43,491 bases of DNA from CTSoil-075 sp964292325 (GCA_964292325.1 CAXYVG010000023.1:1-43491); one strand, 5' to 3'; positions 16,902 through 26,548 are shown, counted from the stretch's first letter. Notes: generated by a model from the letters alone, not told the origin. Numbers and translations are program-made.

Positions 16902-17927
16902 ATGTGGAAAAAAATTGCTAGTCTTCACCGAAAAATTGCACCTGAATTGATTGCAGTTATTGAACAGCGATATGAAATTTTAAGAAATATTCAATATTCT
17001 GAGCCTATCGGACGTAGAGCTCTGGCGACAGAATTAGGGCAAAGCGAGAGAGTGATAAGGGCTCAGGTAGATTTCTTGAAAAATGCCGGTTTAGTGGAAT
17101 TCACGCCAATTGGTATGACAATCACAACCGAAGGTCAGTTGATGCAGAGTAACTTGTCCGAATACATTAAGCTCTTGCATGGACTTACGATGCTTGAAAC
17201 CGAATTGTCAGAGAAACTAGGAATAAAACAAGTCATTATTGTTCCTGGTGATAGTGAAATCAATCCGATGATAGCAAAAGAACTCGGACGTACTACTGCG
17301 AATCTGTTAGCCCAATATCTAAATGATCGAAATATGATTGTTGCAGTCAGTGGCGGAACGGTCATGGCGAATGTAGCGGAGGCTATTCATTTCACTCAAC
17401 CAACGGTGACAGTTGTGCCCGTGCGTGGCGGACTTGGTACACAGGTTGAATATCAGGCCAATACGGTTGCCGCTATTATGGCAACGAAGCTTGGTGGAAA
17501 GTACCGCATGCTACATGTACCGGATGGCGTCAGTGAAGAAATGATCAGTGCGATCTACGCTGACAATAGTAATATTCTTAGTGTGACAGAGATGATAAAA
17601 AAGGCTGATGTTTTGATACATGGTATTGGTCAGGCTCAGGTAATGGCAGTCAGGCGAGGTTGTGATGATGAATTTGTTGCTCAATTGATTAGCAGTGGGG
17701 CAGTGGGGGAAGCATTAGGTCACTACTGCACACTAACAGGCAAAAATATTTATATCACAAGTAGTGTAGGGTTACAACTGAATGATTTAGCAGATATTGG
17801 TCTGGTTATCGCTGTAGCTGGAGGCCGGAAAAAGGCGGAAGCTATTGTTGGTGTTATCAGTGCTGGCGGACAAGATGTACTAATTACAGATGAGTCTGCT
17901 GCTAGAGCCATTCAGAGTATCATATAA
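16902..17927 (+). CDS. cggR: Central glycolytic genes regulator (SorC/CggR family)
   Basis: CggR represses the gapA operon and is released by fructose-1,6-bisphosphate in Bacillus. Residues about 20-80 form a winged-helix domain (GRRALATELGQSERVIRAQVDFLKNAG). The rest is the SorC sugar-phosphate-binding domain with VAVSGGTVMANVAEA, PVRGGLG and ADVLIHGIGQA. AGGAG lies 7 bases before the ATG at 16902; the GTG at 16884 falls inside the operator. The product is 341 residues, normal for the family, and gapA follows after 55 bases. Confidence 0.93.
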   Translation: MWKKIASLHRKIAPELIAVIEQRYEILRNIQYSEPIGRRALATELGQSERVIRAQVDFLKNAGLVEFTPIGMTITTEGQLMQSNLSEYIKLLHGLTMLETELSEKLGIKQVIIVPGDSEINPMIAKELGRTTANLLAQYLNDRNMIVAVSGGTVMANVAEAIHFTQPTVTVVPVRGGLGTQVEYQANTVAAIMATKLGGKYRMLHVPDGVSEEMISAIYADNSNILSVTEMIKKADVLIHGIGQAQVMAVRRGCDDEFVAQLISSGAVGEALGHYCTLTGKNIYITSSVGLQLNDLADIGLVIAVAGGRKKAEAIVGVISAGGQDVLITDESAARAIQSII

Positions 17928-17930
17928 ATC

Positions 17931-17945
17931 TTGGCAAGTTGCCAA
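17931..17945 (+). other. Small hairpin between cggR and gapA
   Basis: TTGGCA-AGT-TGCCAA forms a tight 6-bp stem directly after the cggR stop and before the gapA ribosome site. In B. subtilis the cggR-gapA message is cut here and the gapA side is stabilised. A similar role is possible but unproven. Confidence 0.4.
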
Positions 17946-17982
17946 AAATAAAAAATATATATTTTAGGGGGTATTTTTAATA

Positions 17983-18996
17983 ATGGCAGTAAAAGTAGCG
18001 ATCAATGGTTTTGGACGTATTGGACGTCTTGCATTTAGACAAATGTTTGGGGCAGAAGGATATGATGTTGTTGCAATCAATGACTTAACAAGTCCTAAAA
18101 TGCTTGCACATTTATTAAAGTATGATTCAGCTCAAGGTAGATATGCTTTAGGTGATACAGTAGTTGCAGGTGAAGATTCTATTACTGTTGATGGTAAAGA
18201 AATCAAAATTTATAAAGAGGCTAAACCAGAAAATTTACCTTGGGGCAAACTGGATGTAGACGTTGTTCTTGAATGCACAGGTTTCTTTGCTTCCAAAGAA
18301 AAAGCTTCTGCACATATTACAGCAGGTGCTAAAAAAGTTGTTATTTCTGCTCCAGCAGGAGATGACCTTCCTACAGTTGTTTATAACGTAAATCATCAAA
18401 TATTAAAAGCTAGCGATACTGTTATTTCAGCAGCTTCTTGCACTACAAACTGCTTAGCTCCTATGGCTCAAACACTTCACGCATTGGCTCCTATTAAGAG
18501 CGGTATTATGACGACGGTTCATGCTTATACTGGAGACCAAATGGTTCTTGACGGCCCACAGAAAAAGGGTGACCTTAGAAGATCTCGTGCCGCCGCAGTT
18601 AATATTGTTCCTAACTCTACTGGCGCTGCTAAGGCTATCGGTTTAGTTATTCCTGAATTAAAGGGTAAACTAATCGGTTCAGCACAACGTATTCCAACTC
18701 CAACGGGTTCTACTACGATCTTAATATCCGTTGTTGAAGGTACAGTTACAAAAGAACAAGTTAATGCAGCTATGAAAGCAGCAGCTAATGAATCTTATGG
18801 TTACACGGAAGAAGAATTGGTGTCTAGTGATATCATTGGTATCAAATTTGGTTCCTTATTTGATGCTACACAAACAATGGTAGCTCCTATCGGTAACGGA
18901 TTGACACAAGTTCAAACTGTTGCTTGGTATGATAATGAAAATAGCTATACAAGTCAAATGGTTCGTACCATTAAGTACTTTTCCGAACTTGCATAG
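17983..18996 (+). CDS. gapA: Glyceraldehyde-3-phosphate dehydrogenase, type I
   Basis: This enzyme oxidises glyceraldehyde-3-phosphate to 1,3-bisphosphoglycerate with NAD. The NAD fold starts VKVAINGFGRIGRLAFRQ. The aspartate in VVAINDL favours NAD over NADP. The catalytic cysteine is in SAASCTTNCLAP, and HAYTGDQMVLDGP and NIVPNSTGAAKAIG follow. At 337 residues it is standard. AGGGGG precedes the ATG. A strong GC-rich hairpin follows the stop, before pgk. Confidence 0.97.
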   Translation: MAVKVAINGFGRIGRLAFRQMFGAEGYDVVAINDLTSPKMLAHLLKYDSAQGRYALGDTVVAGEDSITVDGKEIKIYKEAKPENLPWGKLDVDVVLECTGFFASKEKASAHITAGAKKVVISAPAGDDLPTVVYNVNHQILKASDTVISAASCTTNCLAPMAQTLHALAPIKSGIMTTVHAYTGDQMVLDGPQKKGDLRRSRAAAVNIVPNSTGAAKAIGLVIPELKGKLIGSAQRIPTPTGSTTILISVVEGTVTKEQVNAAMKAAANESYGYTEEELVSSDIIGIKFGSLFDATQTMVAPIGNGLTQVQTVAWYDNENSYTSQMVRTIKYFSELA

Positions 18997-19013
18997 TTTT
19001 TAAGAAACTTATG

Positions 19014-19035
19014 GCCCGGCCTCTTTGGGCCGGGC
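19014..19035 (+). other. GC-rich intercistronic hairpin between gapA and pgk
   Basis: GCCCGGCC-TCTTTG-GGCCGGGC is followed by AATATTTTT. The stem is very stable, but the T-run is offset, so it could be a partial terminator or protect the 3' end of gapA mRNA. It is unusually GC-rich for this region. Confidence 0.6.
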
Positions 19036-19058
19036 AATATTTTTAAGGAGAAACAAAA

Positions 19059-20246
19059 ATGTTGAATAAAAAGTCTATAAAAGACATCGATGTAGCTGGG
19101 AAGAAAGTATTTATCCGCGTAGATTATAATGTTCCTATGGACAAAAGTGGCAATATCACAGAAGATACTCGTATTCGTGCCACGTTACCAACTTTAGAAT
19201 ATTTATTATCGCAAAACGCGGCTATTATTATTGCGAGTCATTTAGGACGTCCTAAAGGAGCAGTTGTTGCTGAGTTTTCATTAGCACCTGTAGCAAAAAG
19301 ACTTTCTACGTTAATTGGCCGTGATATCATAGTAGCTCCTGATTGTGTTGGCCCTGCTGTAGAGAAAATGGCAAAAGATTTGAAACCAGGTCAAATCTTG
19401 CTGCTAGAAAATCTTCGCTACCATAAGGAAGAAGAAAAAAATGATCCGGAGTTTTCTAAGCAATTAGCAAGCTTAGCTGATGTTGCCGTAAATGATGCTT
19501 TTGGTGTATCTCACCGTGCTCATGCTTCGGTAGAAGGAATTACAAAGTACTTACCAGCGGTAGCCGGACTATTGATGGAAAAAGAAATTATTTTTGTCGG
19601 ACAAACGGTAGCTAATCCTGTCCATCCTTTTGTAGCAATTATCGGTGGCGCTAAAGTGTCTGATAAGATTGGTGTTATTGAAAATCTACTCAAAAAAGTA
19701 GATACGCTCATTATTGGTGGCGGTATGGCCAATACTTTCCTAGCTGCCCAAGGTTATAATATCGGAAAATCTCTGCTAGAAGCAGATAAGGTAGAGCTTG
19801 CAAAAACGTTAATTGTTGCGGCAAAAGAACGCGGCGTTAATTTATTATTGCCTACTGATGTAGTAATTGCTGAAAAATTTGCAGCTGATGCGCCAAACAA
19901 GGCTGTGGCAGTGGATGCCATTGACAGTGAGTGGATGGCCCTTGACATAGGACCGAATACTGCGAAGGCATATGCAACATCATTAGAAGATGCTAAAACT
20001 GTCGTATGGAATGGACCAATGGGTGTATTTGAAATGGATGCTTTTGCAAATGGTACAGAAACGGTAGCCAAAGCAGTCGCAGCTTCAAGTGCAACTAGCA
20101 TTGTTGGTGGTGGTGATTCGATTGCTGCCCTTGAAAAAACAGGATTATCAAATAAAATTACTCATATTTCTACTGGTGGTGGCGCATCGTTAGAATTCTT
20201 GGAAGGTAAAGTTCTTCCAGGTATTGCTGCCCTTGCGGATAAATAA
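19059..20246 (+). CDS. pgk: Phosphoglycerate kinase
   Basis: Pgk transfers phosphate from 1,3-bisphosphoglycerate to ADP, giving 3-phosphoglycerate and ATP. Motifs seen are KKVFIRVDYNVPMD, ASHLGRPKG, LLLENLRYHKEEEKND, NDAFGVSHRAHAS, IIGGAKVSDKIGV, WNGPMGVFE and the nucleotide loop IVGGGDSIAAL. At 395 residues it is normal. AAGGAG precedes the ATG. It stands between gapA and tpiA in the glycolytic operon. Confidence 0.97.
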   Translation: MLNKKSIKDIDVAGKKVFIRVDYNVPMDKSGNITEDTRIRATLPTLEYLLSQNAAIIIASHLGRPKGAVVAEFSLAPVAKRLSTLIGRDIIVAPDCVGPAVEKMAKDLKPGQILLLENLRYHKEEEKNDPEFSKQLASLADVAVNDAFGVSHRAHASVEGITKYLPAVAGLLMEKEIIFVGQTVANPVHPFVAIIGGAKVSDKIGVIENLLKKVDTLIIGGGMANTFLAAQGYNIGKSLLEADKVELAKTLIVAAKERGVNLLLPTDVVIAEKFAADAPNKAVAVDAIDSEWMALDIGPNTAKAYATSLEDAKTVVWNGPMGVFEMDAFANGTETVAKAVAASSATSIVGGGDSIAALEKTGLSNKITHISTGGGASLEFLEGKVLPGIAALADK

Positions 20247-20276
20247 AAAATACACAATAGTGGAGGAGTATAACAT

Positions 20277-21026
20277 ATGCGTAAACCAATTATTGCTGGT
20301 AACTGGAAACTTCATAATACAAGTAGCCAAGGTGTAGCATTGGTAGAAGAACTTGCTACATTGACAGCTAATAATCAGAAAGTAGATATCGTTGTTTGTC
20401 CTACCTTTACAACACTCGCTGCTGTAGCGAATGCATTAGGTGGTACGAATATTCATCTTGGTGCACAAAACATGCATTGGGAAAAGAAAGGTGCTTTCAC
20501 TGGTGAAGTAACAGCAGAAATGCTAACCGATCTTTGTTGCCAATATGTTATTATTGGTCACTCAGAACGTCGTCAATATTTTGCAGAAACGGATGAAACC
20601 GTTAACAAAAAAGTGAAAGCTGCTTTAGAAGCAAACTTAATTCCTATTATGTGTGTGGGTGAATCACTAGAAGAACGCGAAGCTGGTACTACCGAAGTGC
20701 TTGTCGGTAAACAAGTACGTGCAGGCCTTGCAGGTTTAGCTGCTGAGCAAGTGGCAAAATTAGTAATTGCTTATGAACCAATCTGGGCGATTGGTACAGG
20801 TCGTACTGCGACTTCAGACCAAGCAAATGATGTATGTGCATTTATCCGCCGTACGATCGCTGAAATGTTTGATCAAGCTACTGCGAATAAAACTCGTATA
20901 CAATATGGTGGTAGCGTCAAGGCCGATAACATTGCAGAATTGATGGGCAAAAGCGATATTGATGGTGCATTAGTTGGTGGCGCAAGTCTTGATGCGGCTG
21001 GCTTTAGTAAAATCGTTAATTTTTAG
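20277..21026 (+). CDS. tpiA: Triosephosphate isomerase
   Basis: TpiA interconverts dihydroxyacetone phosphate and glyceraldehyde-3-phosphate, joining the GlpABC product to lower glycolysis. It shows the substrate lysine in AGNWKLHNT, the catalytic His in IIGHSERR, the catalytic Glu in AYEPIWAIGTG, the flexible loop, and the phosphate sites YGGSVK and VGGASL. Length is 249 residues. TGGAGGAG precedes the ATG. The next gene starts 11 bases after its stop. Confidence 0.97.
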   Translation: MRKPIIAGNWKLHNTSSQGVALVEELATLTANNQKVDIVVCPTFTTLAAVANALGGTNIHLGAQNMHWEKKGAFTGEVTAEMLTDLCCQYVIIGHSERRQYFAETDETVNKKVKAALEANLIPIMCVGESLEEREAGTTEVLVGKQVRAGLAGLAAEQVAKLVIAYEPIWAIGTGRTATSDQANDVCAFIRRTIAEMFDQATANKTRIQYGGSVKADNIAELMGKSDIDGALVGGASLDAAGFSKIVNF

Positions 21027-21037
21027 GAGGCGATTTG

Positions 21038-22579
21038 GTGAGTAAATTGAAGGCACCTATTGCACTTGTGATTTTAGATGGGTGGGGTATGGGCGATGAA
21101 AAGGATTTGTACAATGCAGTTGCACAGTCCGAAACACCACATATGAAGCTTTTATCTGAATTGTATCCAACTACTACATTGGCTTGTTCTGGCGAGGCTG
21201 TAGGCTTACCAGATGGGCAAATGGGTAATTCGGAAGTAGGACATTTAAATATTGGTGCTGGACGGGTTGTATATCAGGAACTAACCCGTATTACGAAGGC
21301 AATTCGCGAGGGTGATTTTTTCACCAATGCAGTGTTAGTAAAGGCAGTTGAGCAAGCAAAGGCCAATGATAGTGCGCTGCATTTAATGGGGCTTTTGTCA
21401 GACGGTGGTGTACATAGTCATATCGATCATGTATATGCACTACTGGAACTTGCGAAACGTTATGGACTAACCAAAGTATATGTTCATGCCTTTTTAGATG
21501 GACGTGATGTACCGCCTTCTAGTGGTATTCAGTATGTAGCTGCATTAGAAGCTAAAATGGCACAAATCGGTGTTGGTAGTATTGCCACGATTGCTGGTCG
21601 TTATTATGCGATGGACCGGGATAAACGCTGGGAACGAGTAGAAGAAGCCTATAATGCTATGGTTTGTCGCCAAGGTCAAAGTGCAGTAAGCGCGACGGAC
21701 GCAATCAAACAATCCTATGATCTTGGTAAAACAGATGAGTTTGTTGTACCAACTGTGATTGGAGGATGCACGGATTGTGGTATAAAAGCAAATGATAGCG
21801 TGATTTTCTTCAATTTCCGTCCAGATCGTGCTAGAGAAATGACTCATGTATTTGTAGATCCTGATTTTAGTGGATTTGAGCGTTGTAACGGTTATTTTCC
21901 ATTAGAGTTTGTGACAATGACTCAGTATGAGGAAACATTGCCTGCTGCTGTAGCCTACAAGCCACAATATTTAAAAAATACATTGGGTCAAATTTTTGAA
22001 AAAGCTGGTTTATCTCAGCTAAGAATAGCAGAAACCGAAAAATACGCTCATGTGACGTTCTTTTTTAATGGTGGCGAAGAAAAACCTTATGTTGGGGAAG
22101 AACGGATTCTAGTTGCATCACCGAAAGTTGCGACATATGATATGCAACCAGAAATGAGTGCGATCGAGGTTACGGATAAGCTACTAGCAGAAATTAAAAC
22201 AGGTAAATTTGATTTAATTATTTTAAATTTTGCTAATAGTGATATGGTAGGTCATACTGGCAAGCTTGATGCAGCGATGAAAGCAGTTAAGACTGTAGAT
22301 ACCTGCGTTGGTCGTGTAGTTGATGCTATGCGTGATCGTGGTGGAATCACGCTGATTACTGCGGATCATGGTAATGCTGAGAGGATGCTTGATCATACTA
22401 CTGGCGAGCCTTTTACTGCACATACTACCAATGATGTACCCTTTATTTTAGTTTCAGAACAGCATCGCGGTCATGCGCTGCAAAAAGGTATCTTAGCAGA
22501 TATTACCCCTACGATTTTAACATTAGCGGGCATGGATATCCCTGCTGAGGTTACTGGACAAAGTCTGCTGAAAAAATAA
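21038..22579 (+). CDS. gpmI: 2,3-bisphosphoglycerate-independent phosphoglycerate mutase
   Basis: GpmI interconverts 3- and 2-phosphoglycerate through a phosphoserine intermediate and uses Mn2+. The metal-binding start is VILDGWG, and the nucleophile serine is in GNSEVGHLNIGAGR. Later motifs are DGGVHSHIDH, HAFLDGRDVPP, NFRPDRAREM, NFANSDMVGHTG and TADHGNAE. I chose GTG 21038 because GGAGG lies 7 bases before it; the TTG three bases upstream is the alternative. It has 513 residues, the normal length. It lies in operon with tpiA and eno. Confidence 0.96.
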   Translation: MSKLKAPIALVILDGWGMGDEKDLYNAVAQSETPHMKLLSELYPTTTLACSGEAVGLPDGQMGNSEVGHLNIGAGRVVYQELTRITKAIREGDFFTNAVLVKAVEQAKANDSALHLMGLLSDGGVHSHIDHVYALLELAKRYGLTKVYVHAFLDGRDVPPSSGIQYVAALEAKMAQIGVGSIATIAGRYYAMDRDKRWERVEEAYNAMVCRQGQSAVSATDAIKQSYDLGKTDEFVVPTVIGGCTDCGIKANDSVIFFNFRPDRAREMTHVFVDPDFSGFERCNGYFPLEFVTMTQYEETLPAAVAYKPQYLKNTLGQIFEKAGLSQLRIAETEKYAHVTFFFNGGEEKPYVGEERILVASPKVATYDMQPEMSAIEVTDKLLAEIKTGKFDLIILNFANSDMVGHTGKLDAAMKAVKTVDTCVGRVVDAMRDRGGITLITADHGNAERMLDHTTGEPFTAHTTNDVPFILVSEQHRGHALQKGILADITPTILTLAGMDIPAEVTGQSLLKK

Positions 22580-22608
22580 AAATAAAACAAAAGATGGAGG
22601 CTAAATCA

Positions 22609-23889
22609 ATGATTATTACTGATGTTTTGGCAAGAGAAGTTATGGATTCTCGTGGTAACCCTACAGTGGAAGTCGATATTACATTAGAAGATGGAACTAT
22701 GGGGCGCGCAGCTGTTCCTTCTGGTGCTTCGACTGGTCAGCATGAAGCCGTAGAACTTCGTGATGGCGATAAAGCTCGTTATATGGGAAAAGGAGTACTA
22801 AAAGCTGTTGATAATGTAAATGATCGCATTGCTCCTGAAATAGTGGGCATGAATGTTTTTGATCAAGTTGGCATTGACAGCGTTATGATCGAACTCGATG
22901 GTACTGCTAATAAATCTGTACTTGGTGCAAATGCGATTCTTGGTGTATCCATGGCTGTTGCAAAAGCGGCTGCTACTATGCTTGGACTTCCTTTATATCA
23001 ATATCTTGGCGGCTTTAATGCCAAAGAACTTCCTGTACCAATGATGAATATCCTCAATGGTGGCGCTCATGCTGACAATAATGTAGATATTCAAGAATTC
23101 ATGATTATGCCTGTTGGCGCACCTAGTTTTGCTGAAGCACTTCGTATGTGTGCTGAGGTATATCATACATTAAAAAGCGTATTAAAAGGTCTTGGCCTTA
23201 ATACTGCAATTGGTGATGAAGGTGGATTTGCTCCTAATTTATCTTCTAATGAACAAGCACTAGAAGTCATTGTAGAAGCCATTACAAAAGCTGGTTACAA
23301 ACCAGGCGAAGATTTTGGCTTAGCTCTTGACGTAGCTGCTAGCGAAATCTACAAAAATGGTAAATATAATCTTGCAGGCGAAGGTGTTATCAAAACTTCC
23401 GCTGAAATGGTTGAATTCTATACTCAATTAGTAGCAAAATATCCTATCCTTTCCATCGAAGATGGTATGTCCGAAGATGATTGGGATGGTTGGGCACTTA
23501 TGACTGAAAAATTAGGCAAAAAGATTCAAATCGTTGGTGATGACTTGTTTGTTACGAACACAGAGCGTTTGGCTCGCGGTATTGAAGCAAAAACAGCCAA
23601 TTCCATTTTGGTTAAAGTAAACCAAATTGGTACTTTAACTGAAACTTTCGACACCATCGAAATGGCAAAACGTGCTGGTTATACTTGTGTAATCTCTCAC
23701 CGTTCTGGTGAAACAGAGGATGCTACCATTGCTGATATTGCAGTAGCAGTCAATGCTGGTCAAATTAAAACAGGTGCACCAACTCGTAGTGACCGTGTTG
23801 CAAAATACAATCAACTTCTTCGCATTGAAGAAGAATTGAGCACAATTGGTCAGTATAAGGGTCGTAACGTATTTTATAACATGAAATAA
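22609..23889 (+). CDS. eno: Enolase
   Basis: Enolase dehydrates 2-phosphoglycerate to phosphoenolpyruvate and is also often a degradosome component. Motifs are REVMDSRGNPTVEV, the Mg2+ loop SGASTGQHEA, GDEGGFAPNL, SIEDGMSEDDWDGW, QIVGDDLFVTN, the catalytic lysine in LVKVNQIGTLTE, and SHRSGETED. The ATG at 22609 follows ATGGAGG; the upstream frame start at 22594 is less likely. It has 426 residues. It is the last gene of the glycolytic operon, followed by a strong terminator. Confidence 0.97.
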   Translation: MIITDVLAREVMDSRGNPTVEVDITLEDGTMGRAAVPSGASTGQHEAVELRDGDKARYMGKGVLKAVDNVNDRIAPEIVGMNVFDQVGIDSVMIELDGTANKSVLGANAILGVSMAVAKAAATMLGLPLYQYLGGFNAKELPVPMMNILNGGAHADNNVDIQEFMIMPVGAPSFAEALRMCAEVYHTLKSVLKGLGLNTAIGDEGGFAPNLSSNEQALEVIVEAITKAGYKPGEDFGLALDVAASEIYKNGKYNLAGEGVIKTSAEMVEFYTQLVAKYPILSIEDGMSEDDWDGWALMTEKLGKKIQIVGDDLFVTNTERLARGIEAKTANSILVKVNQIGTLTETFDTIEMAKRAGYTCVISHRSGETEDATIADIAVAVNAGQIKTGAPTRSDRVAKYNQLLRIEEELSTIGQYKGRNVFYNMK

Positions 23890-23904
23890 TGGTCTCCTAC
23901 TGAT

Positions 23905-23951
23905 AACGCCAGAATGTCAGCAGTTTTGCTGTCATTCTGGCGTTTATTTTT
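23905..23951 (+). terminator. Rho-independent terminator of the glycolytic operon
   Basis: AACGCCAGAATG / CATTCTGGCGTT arms with an inner CAGCA / TGCTG stem are followed by TATTTTT. It closes the cggR-to-eno unit. Confidence 0.9.
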
Positions 23952-24012
23952 ACAAAAAAATGGGAATTATATAATAAAAGTGAGTAAACTAGTGTCAAAT
24001 TGATTTTGAATA

Positions 24013-24021
24013 TGATACAAT
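24013..24021 (+). promoter_or_regulatory. Possible extended -10 promoter of secG
   Basis: TGATACAAT is an extended -10 element. TGTCAA lies 17 bases upstream as a weak -35. It sits about 40 bases before secG, after the eno terminator. Confidence 0.4.
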
Positions 24022-24059
24022 AAAAAGAGATGTTTAAGTATAGGGAGGATGTTATTGCT

Positions 24060-24290
24060 TTGATTATAGTTTTACAAATTGTAGAAGCCATTATTGCGAT
24101 TGCTTTAATCGCTGTTGTTGTACTTCAGTCTGGTAAAGGCGGAGGATTATCAGGATCGATTGGGGGTGGCGCTGAAAGTGTTTTAGGAGGCAAGAAAAAG
24201 GGCCTTGATGAATATTTATCAAAATTAACCATGATTCTTGGAGCTTTATTTGGGATTGTTACGATAGCCTTAGTTAAACTAATGAGTTAG
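24060..24290 (+). CDS. secG: Protein translocase subunit SecG
   Basis: SecG is the small accessory subunit of the SecYEG channel. It has two membrane helices around the conserved loop VVLQSGKGGGLSGSIGGG, which includes the GGG signature. I place the start at TTG 24060 (MIIVLQIVEA), 11 bases after GGAGG. A longer frame from ATG 24030 would put the ribosome site inside the gene. At about 76 residues it fits Firmicute SecG. Confidence 0.9.
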   Translation: MIIVLQIVEAIIAIALIAVVVLQSGKGGGLSGSIGGGAESVLGGKKKGLDEYLSKLTMILGALFGIVTIALVKLMS

Positions 24291-24421
24291 TAGGGAATTT
24301 ATCTAATCTACAAAAAAATATATAATACAATATCTAGATGTATACATCCTATAGTCAATTGTACGTAAGGACTTTTCATCATATAGTGAGCAGTTTGCTT
24401 AACGTAAGGGGGAAAAGAGAC

Positions 24422-26425
24422 ATGGATTTATTGTATATTGCGCCACTAGCTGGAATCATAGCGTTGTTATTTGCAGCGTATTTTATGAAAAGTGTACTGA
24501 GTGAAGATCCTGGTAATGAAAAAATGCAGGATTTATCTAAGGCCATTTTCGAAGGTGCGATGGCGTATTTAAATCGGCAGTATAAGACGTTAGTTCCTTT
24601 TACTGTCGTTATTTTTTTAGTATTATTTTTTGTTGACGGTTATAAATTAGCAGTATCTTTTTTAGTGGGTGCTATTTTTTCTGCGATTGCTGGTTATGTG
24701 GGAATGACTTCAACAACCAAGGCCAATGCCCGTACGACACAGGCCGCTCGTCATAGTCTCAATAAAGCTTTGGGTGTTTCTTTTCGGGCTGGGGCTGTTA
24801 TGGGAATGAGCGTAGTTGGTCTTGCATTACTTGGGGTATCGGTACTATACATACTATTTCGCGATCCTGTTGTTATTAATAGTTTTGCCTTTGGTGCCAG
24901 TGCCATTGCGTTTTTTGCACGTATTGGTGGCGGCATTTTTACCAAAGCAGCGGATGTTGGAGCTGATTTGGTAGGTAAAGTAGAAGCGGGTATCCCGGAG
25001 GATGATCCTCGGAATCCAGCCGTTATTGCCGATAATGTCGGTGATAACGTTGGGGATACAGCGGGTATGGGGGCGGATCTATTTGAATCCTATGGTGCGA
25101 CTGCCATTGCTGCGATGCTCATTGGTAATACGCTATATGGTATCAATGGAGTATTATTTCCACTTTTAATCGGAGCTGCCGGTATATTTGCTGCGATTAT
25201 CAGTACATTTTTAGTACGTACAGGAGAAGATGCAGATCCGCAGGCTGCCTTAAATCGTGGACTGTGGGGAACGAATCTATTGACGGCGATCATGGCCTAT
25301 TTTCTGTCGAATCATATTTTTGGCGAACAAATAGGCTTTGGCATATTTATTGCGATTGTTGCAGGTCTAATTGTCAATGTACTAGTTGGTATCATTACGG
25401 AATATTATACTTCTAGTGCCAAATCGCCTACCAAACTGATTGCCGCTGCTTGTGAGACGGGAGCAGCTACCAATATCATTCAGGGGATTGCTACAGGTCT
25501 TAAAAGCACGGCTTTTCCGATGATCGTATTTGCAGTAGCTATTTGGATTTCATTTGGACAAGCAGGGATTTATGGTATTGCGATGGCTGCTATGGGGATG
25601 CTTTGTACGGCAGGTATGGTAGTCGCTGTAGATTCTTTCGGACCTGTTGCAGATAACGCTGGTGGTATTGCTGAAATGGCTGGTCTAGAACCAGAAGTAC
25701 GCAAAACAACAGATCGGCTTGATGCAGTGGGTAATACGACAGCTGCGATTGCCAAAGGCTTTGCCATTGGTTCAGCGGCTTTGACAGCATTGGCACTTTT
25801 TACGGCTTTTGCAGAAGAAATTGCTAAGAATCCTAAATTATCAGATTTATTAGTCAATGGTCATTTGGTAGTAAATCTAACAGAGCCGACCGTTATTATT
25901 GGTATTTTTCTCGGTGCAACATTACCGTTTGTAGTATGTGCTTATACGATGGAAGCGGTAGGTAAAGCGGCTTTTGAGATGATTGCTGAAGTTCGGCGAC
26001 AATTTCGAGAAATTCCTGGAATTATGGAAGGTACTGGGCGACCTGATTATGCGGCATGTGTTGATATTAGTACAAAGGCTGCCATTCGCGAGATGTTTAT
26101 GCCTGGTCTATTTGCCGTAGGGGGTCCGATTTTTGTTGGCTTTGTTCTAGGGGCCAAAGCATTGGCTGGTTTTCTCGCTGGTGCAACAGCTGCTGGAGTA
26201 CTATTGGCATTGTTTATGTCGAATGCAGGTGGTGCGTGGGATAATGCCAAAAAGTATATTGAAACAGGTAAACATGGCGGCAAAGGGACACCCGCTCATG
26301 CTGCAGCCGTTATTGGTGATACAGTAGGTGATCCTTTCAAGGATACCTCTGGTCCAGCTATGAATCCATTGATAAAAGTGGCAGGTACCATATCATTAAT
26401 TATCGCGCCGCTACTCTTTTCATAG
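24422..26425 (+). CDS. hppA: Membrane-bound ion-translocating pyrophosphatase
   Basis: This many-helix membrane enzyme couples pyrophosphate hydrolysis to H+ or Na+ export. The active-site blocks are DVGADLVGKVEAGIPEDDP, DNVGDNVGDTAG, the segment around YTSSAKSPTK, and GDTVGDPFKDTSGPA. The sequence GNTTAA has alanine where K+-independent enzymes have lysine, so it should be the K+-dependent class. Whether it pumps H+ or Na+ cannot be decided by eye. The start at 24422 follows GGGGG; the frame is open further upstream without a ribosome site. It has 667 residues. A terminator follows. Confidence 0.95.
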   Translation: MDLLYIAPLAGIIALLFAAYFMKSVLSEDPGNEKMQDLSKAIFEGAMAYLNRQYKTLVPFTVVIFLVLFFVDGYKLAVSFLVGAIFSAIAGYVGMTSTTKANARTTQAARHSLNKALGVSFRAGAVMGMSVVGLALLGVSVLYILFRDPVVINSFAFGASAIAFFARIGGGIFTKAADVGADLVGKVEAGIPEDDPRNPAVIADNVGDNVGDTAGMGADLFESYGATAIAAMLIGNTLYGINGVLFPLLIGAAGIFAAIISTFLVRTGEDADPQAALNRGLWGTNLLTAIMAYFLSNHIFGEQIGFGIFIAIVAGLIVNVLVGIITEYYTSSAKSPTKLIAAACETGAATNIIQGIATGLKSTAFPMIVFAVAIWISFGQAGIYGIAMAAMGMLCTAGMVVAVDSFGPVADNAGGIAEMAGLEPEVRKTTDRLDAVGNTTAAIAKGFAIGSAALTALALFTAFAEEIAKNPKLSDLLVNGHLVVNLTEPTVIIGIFLGATLPFVVCAYTMEAVGKAAFEMIAEVRRQFREIPGIMEGTGRPDYAACVDISTKAAIREMFMPGLFAVGGPIFVGFVLGAKALAGFLAGATAAGVLLALFMSNAGGAWDNAKKYIETGKHGGKGTPAHAAAVIGDTVGDPFKDTSGPAMNPLIKVAGTISLIIAPLLFS

Positions 26426-26430
26426 AGGAG

Positions 26431-26476
26431 AAAAGATCAGTAATCAATGCTACGATTGCTGATCTTTTTCTTTTTC
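26431..26476 (+). terminator. Rho-independent terminator after hppA
   Basis: AAAAGATCAGTAATC pairs with GATTGCTGATCTTTT (one T-G wobble), followed by TCTTTTTC. Confidence 0.88.
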
Positions 26477-26548
26477 TTAAAATCTAGAATTTTTATTCCG
26501 CAAAATGGTATAATTATAATATGCGGATATGGATGGAGGTGTTTACTT

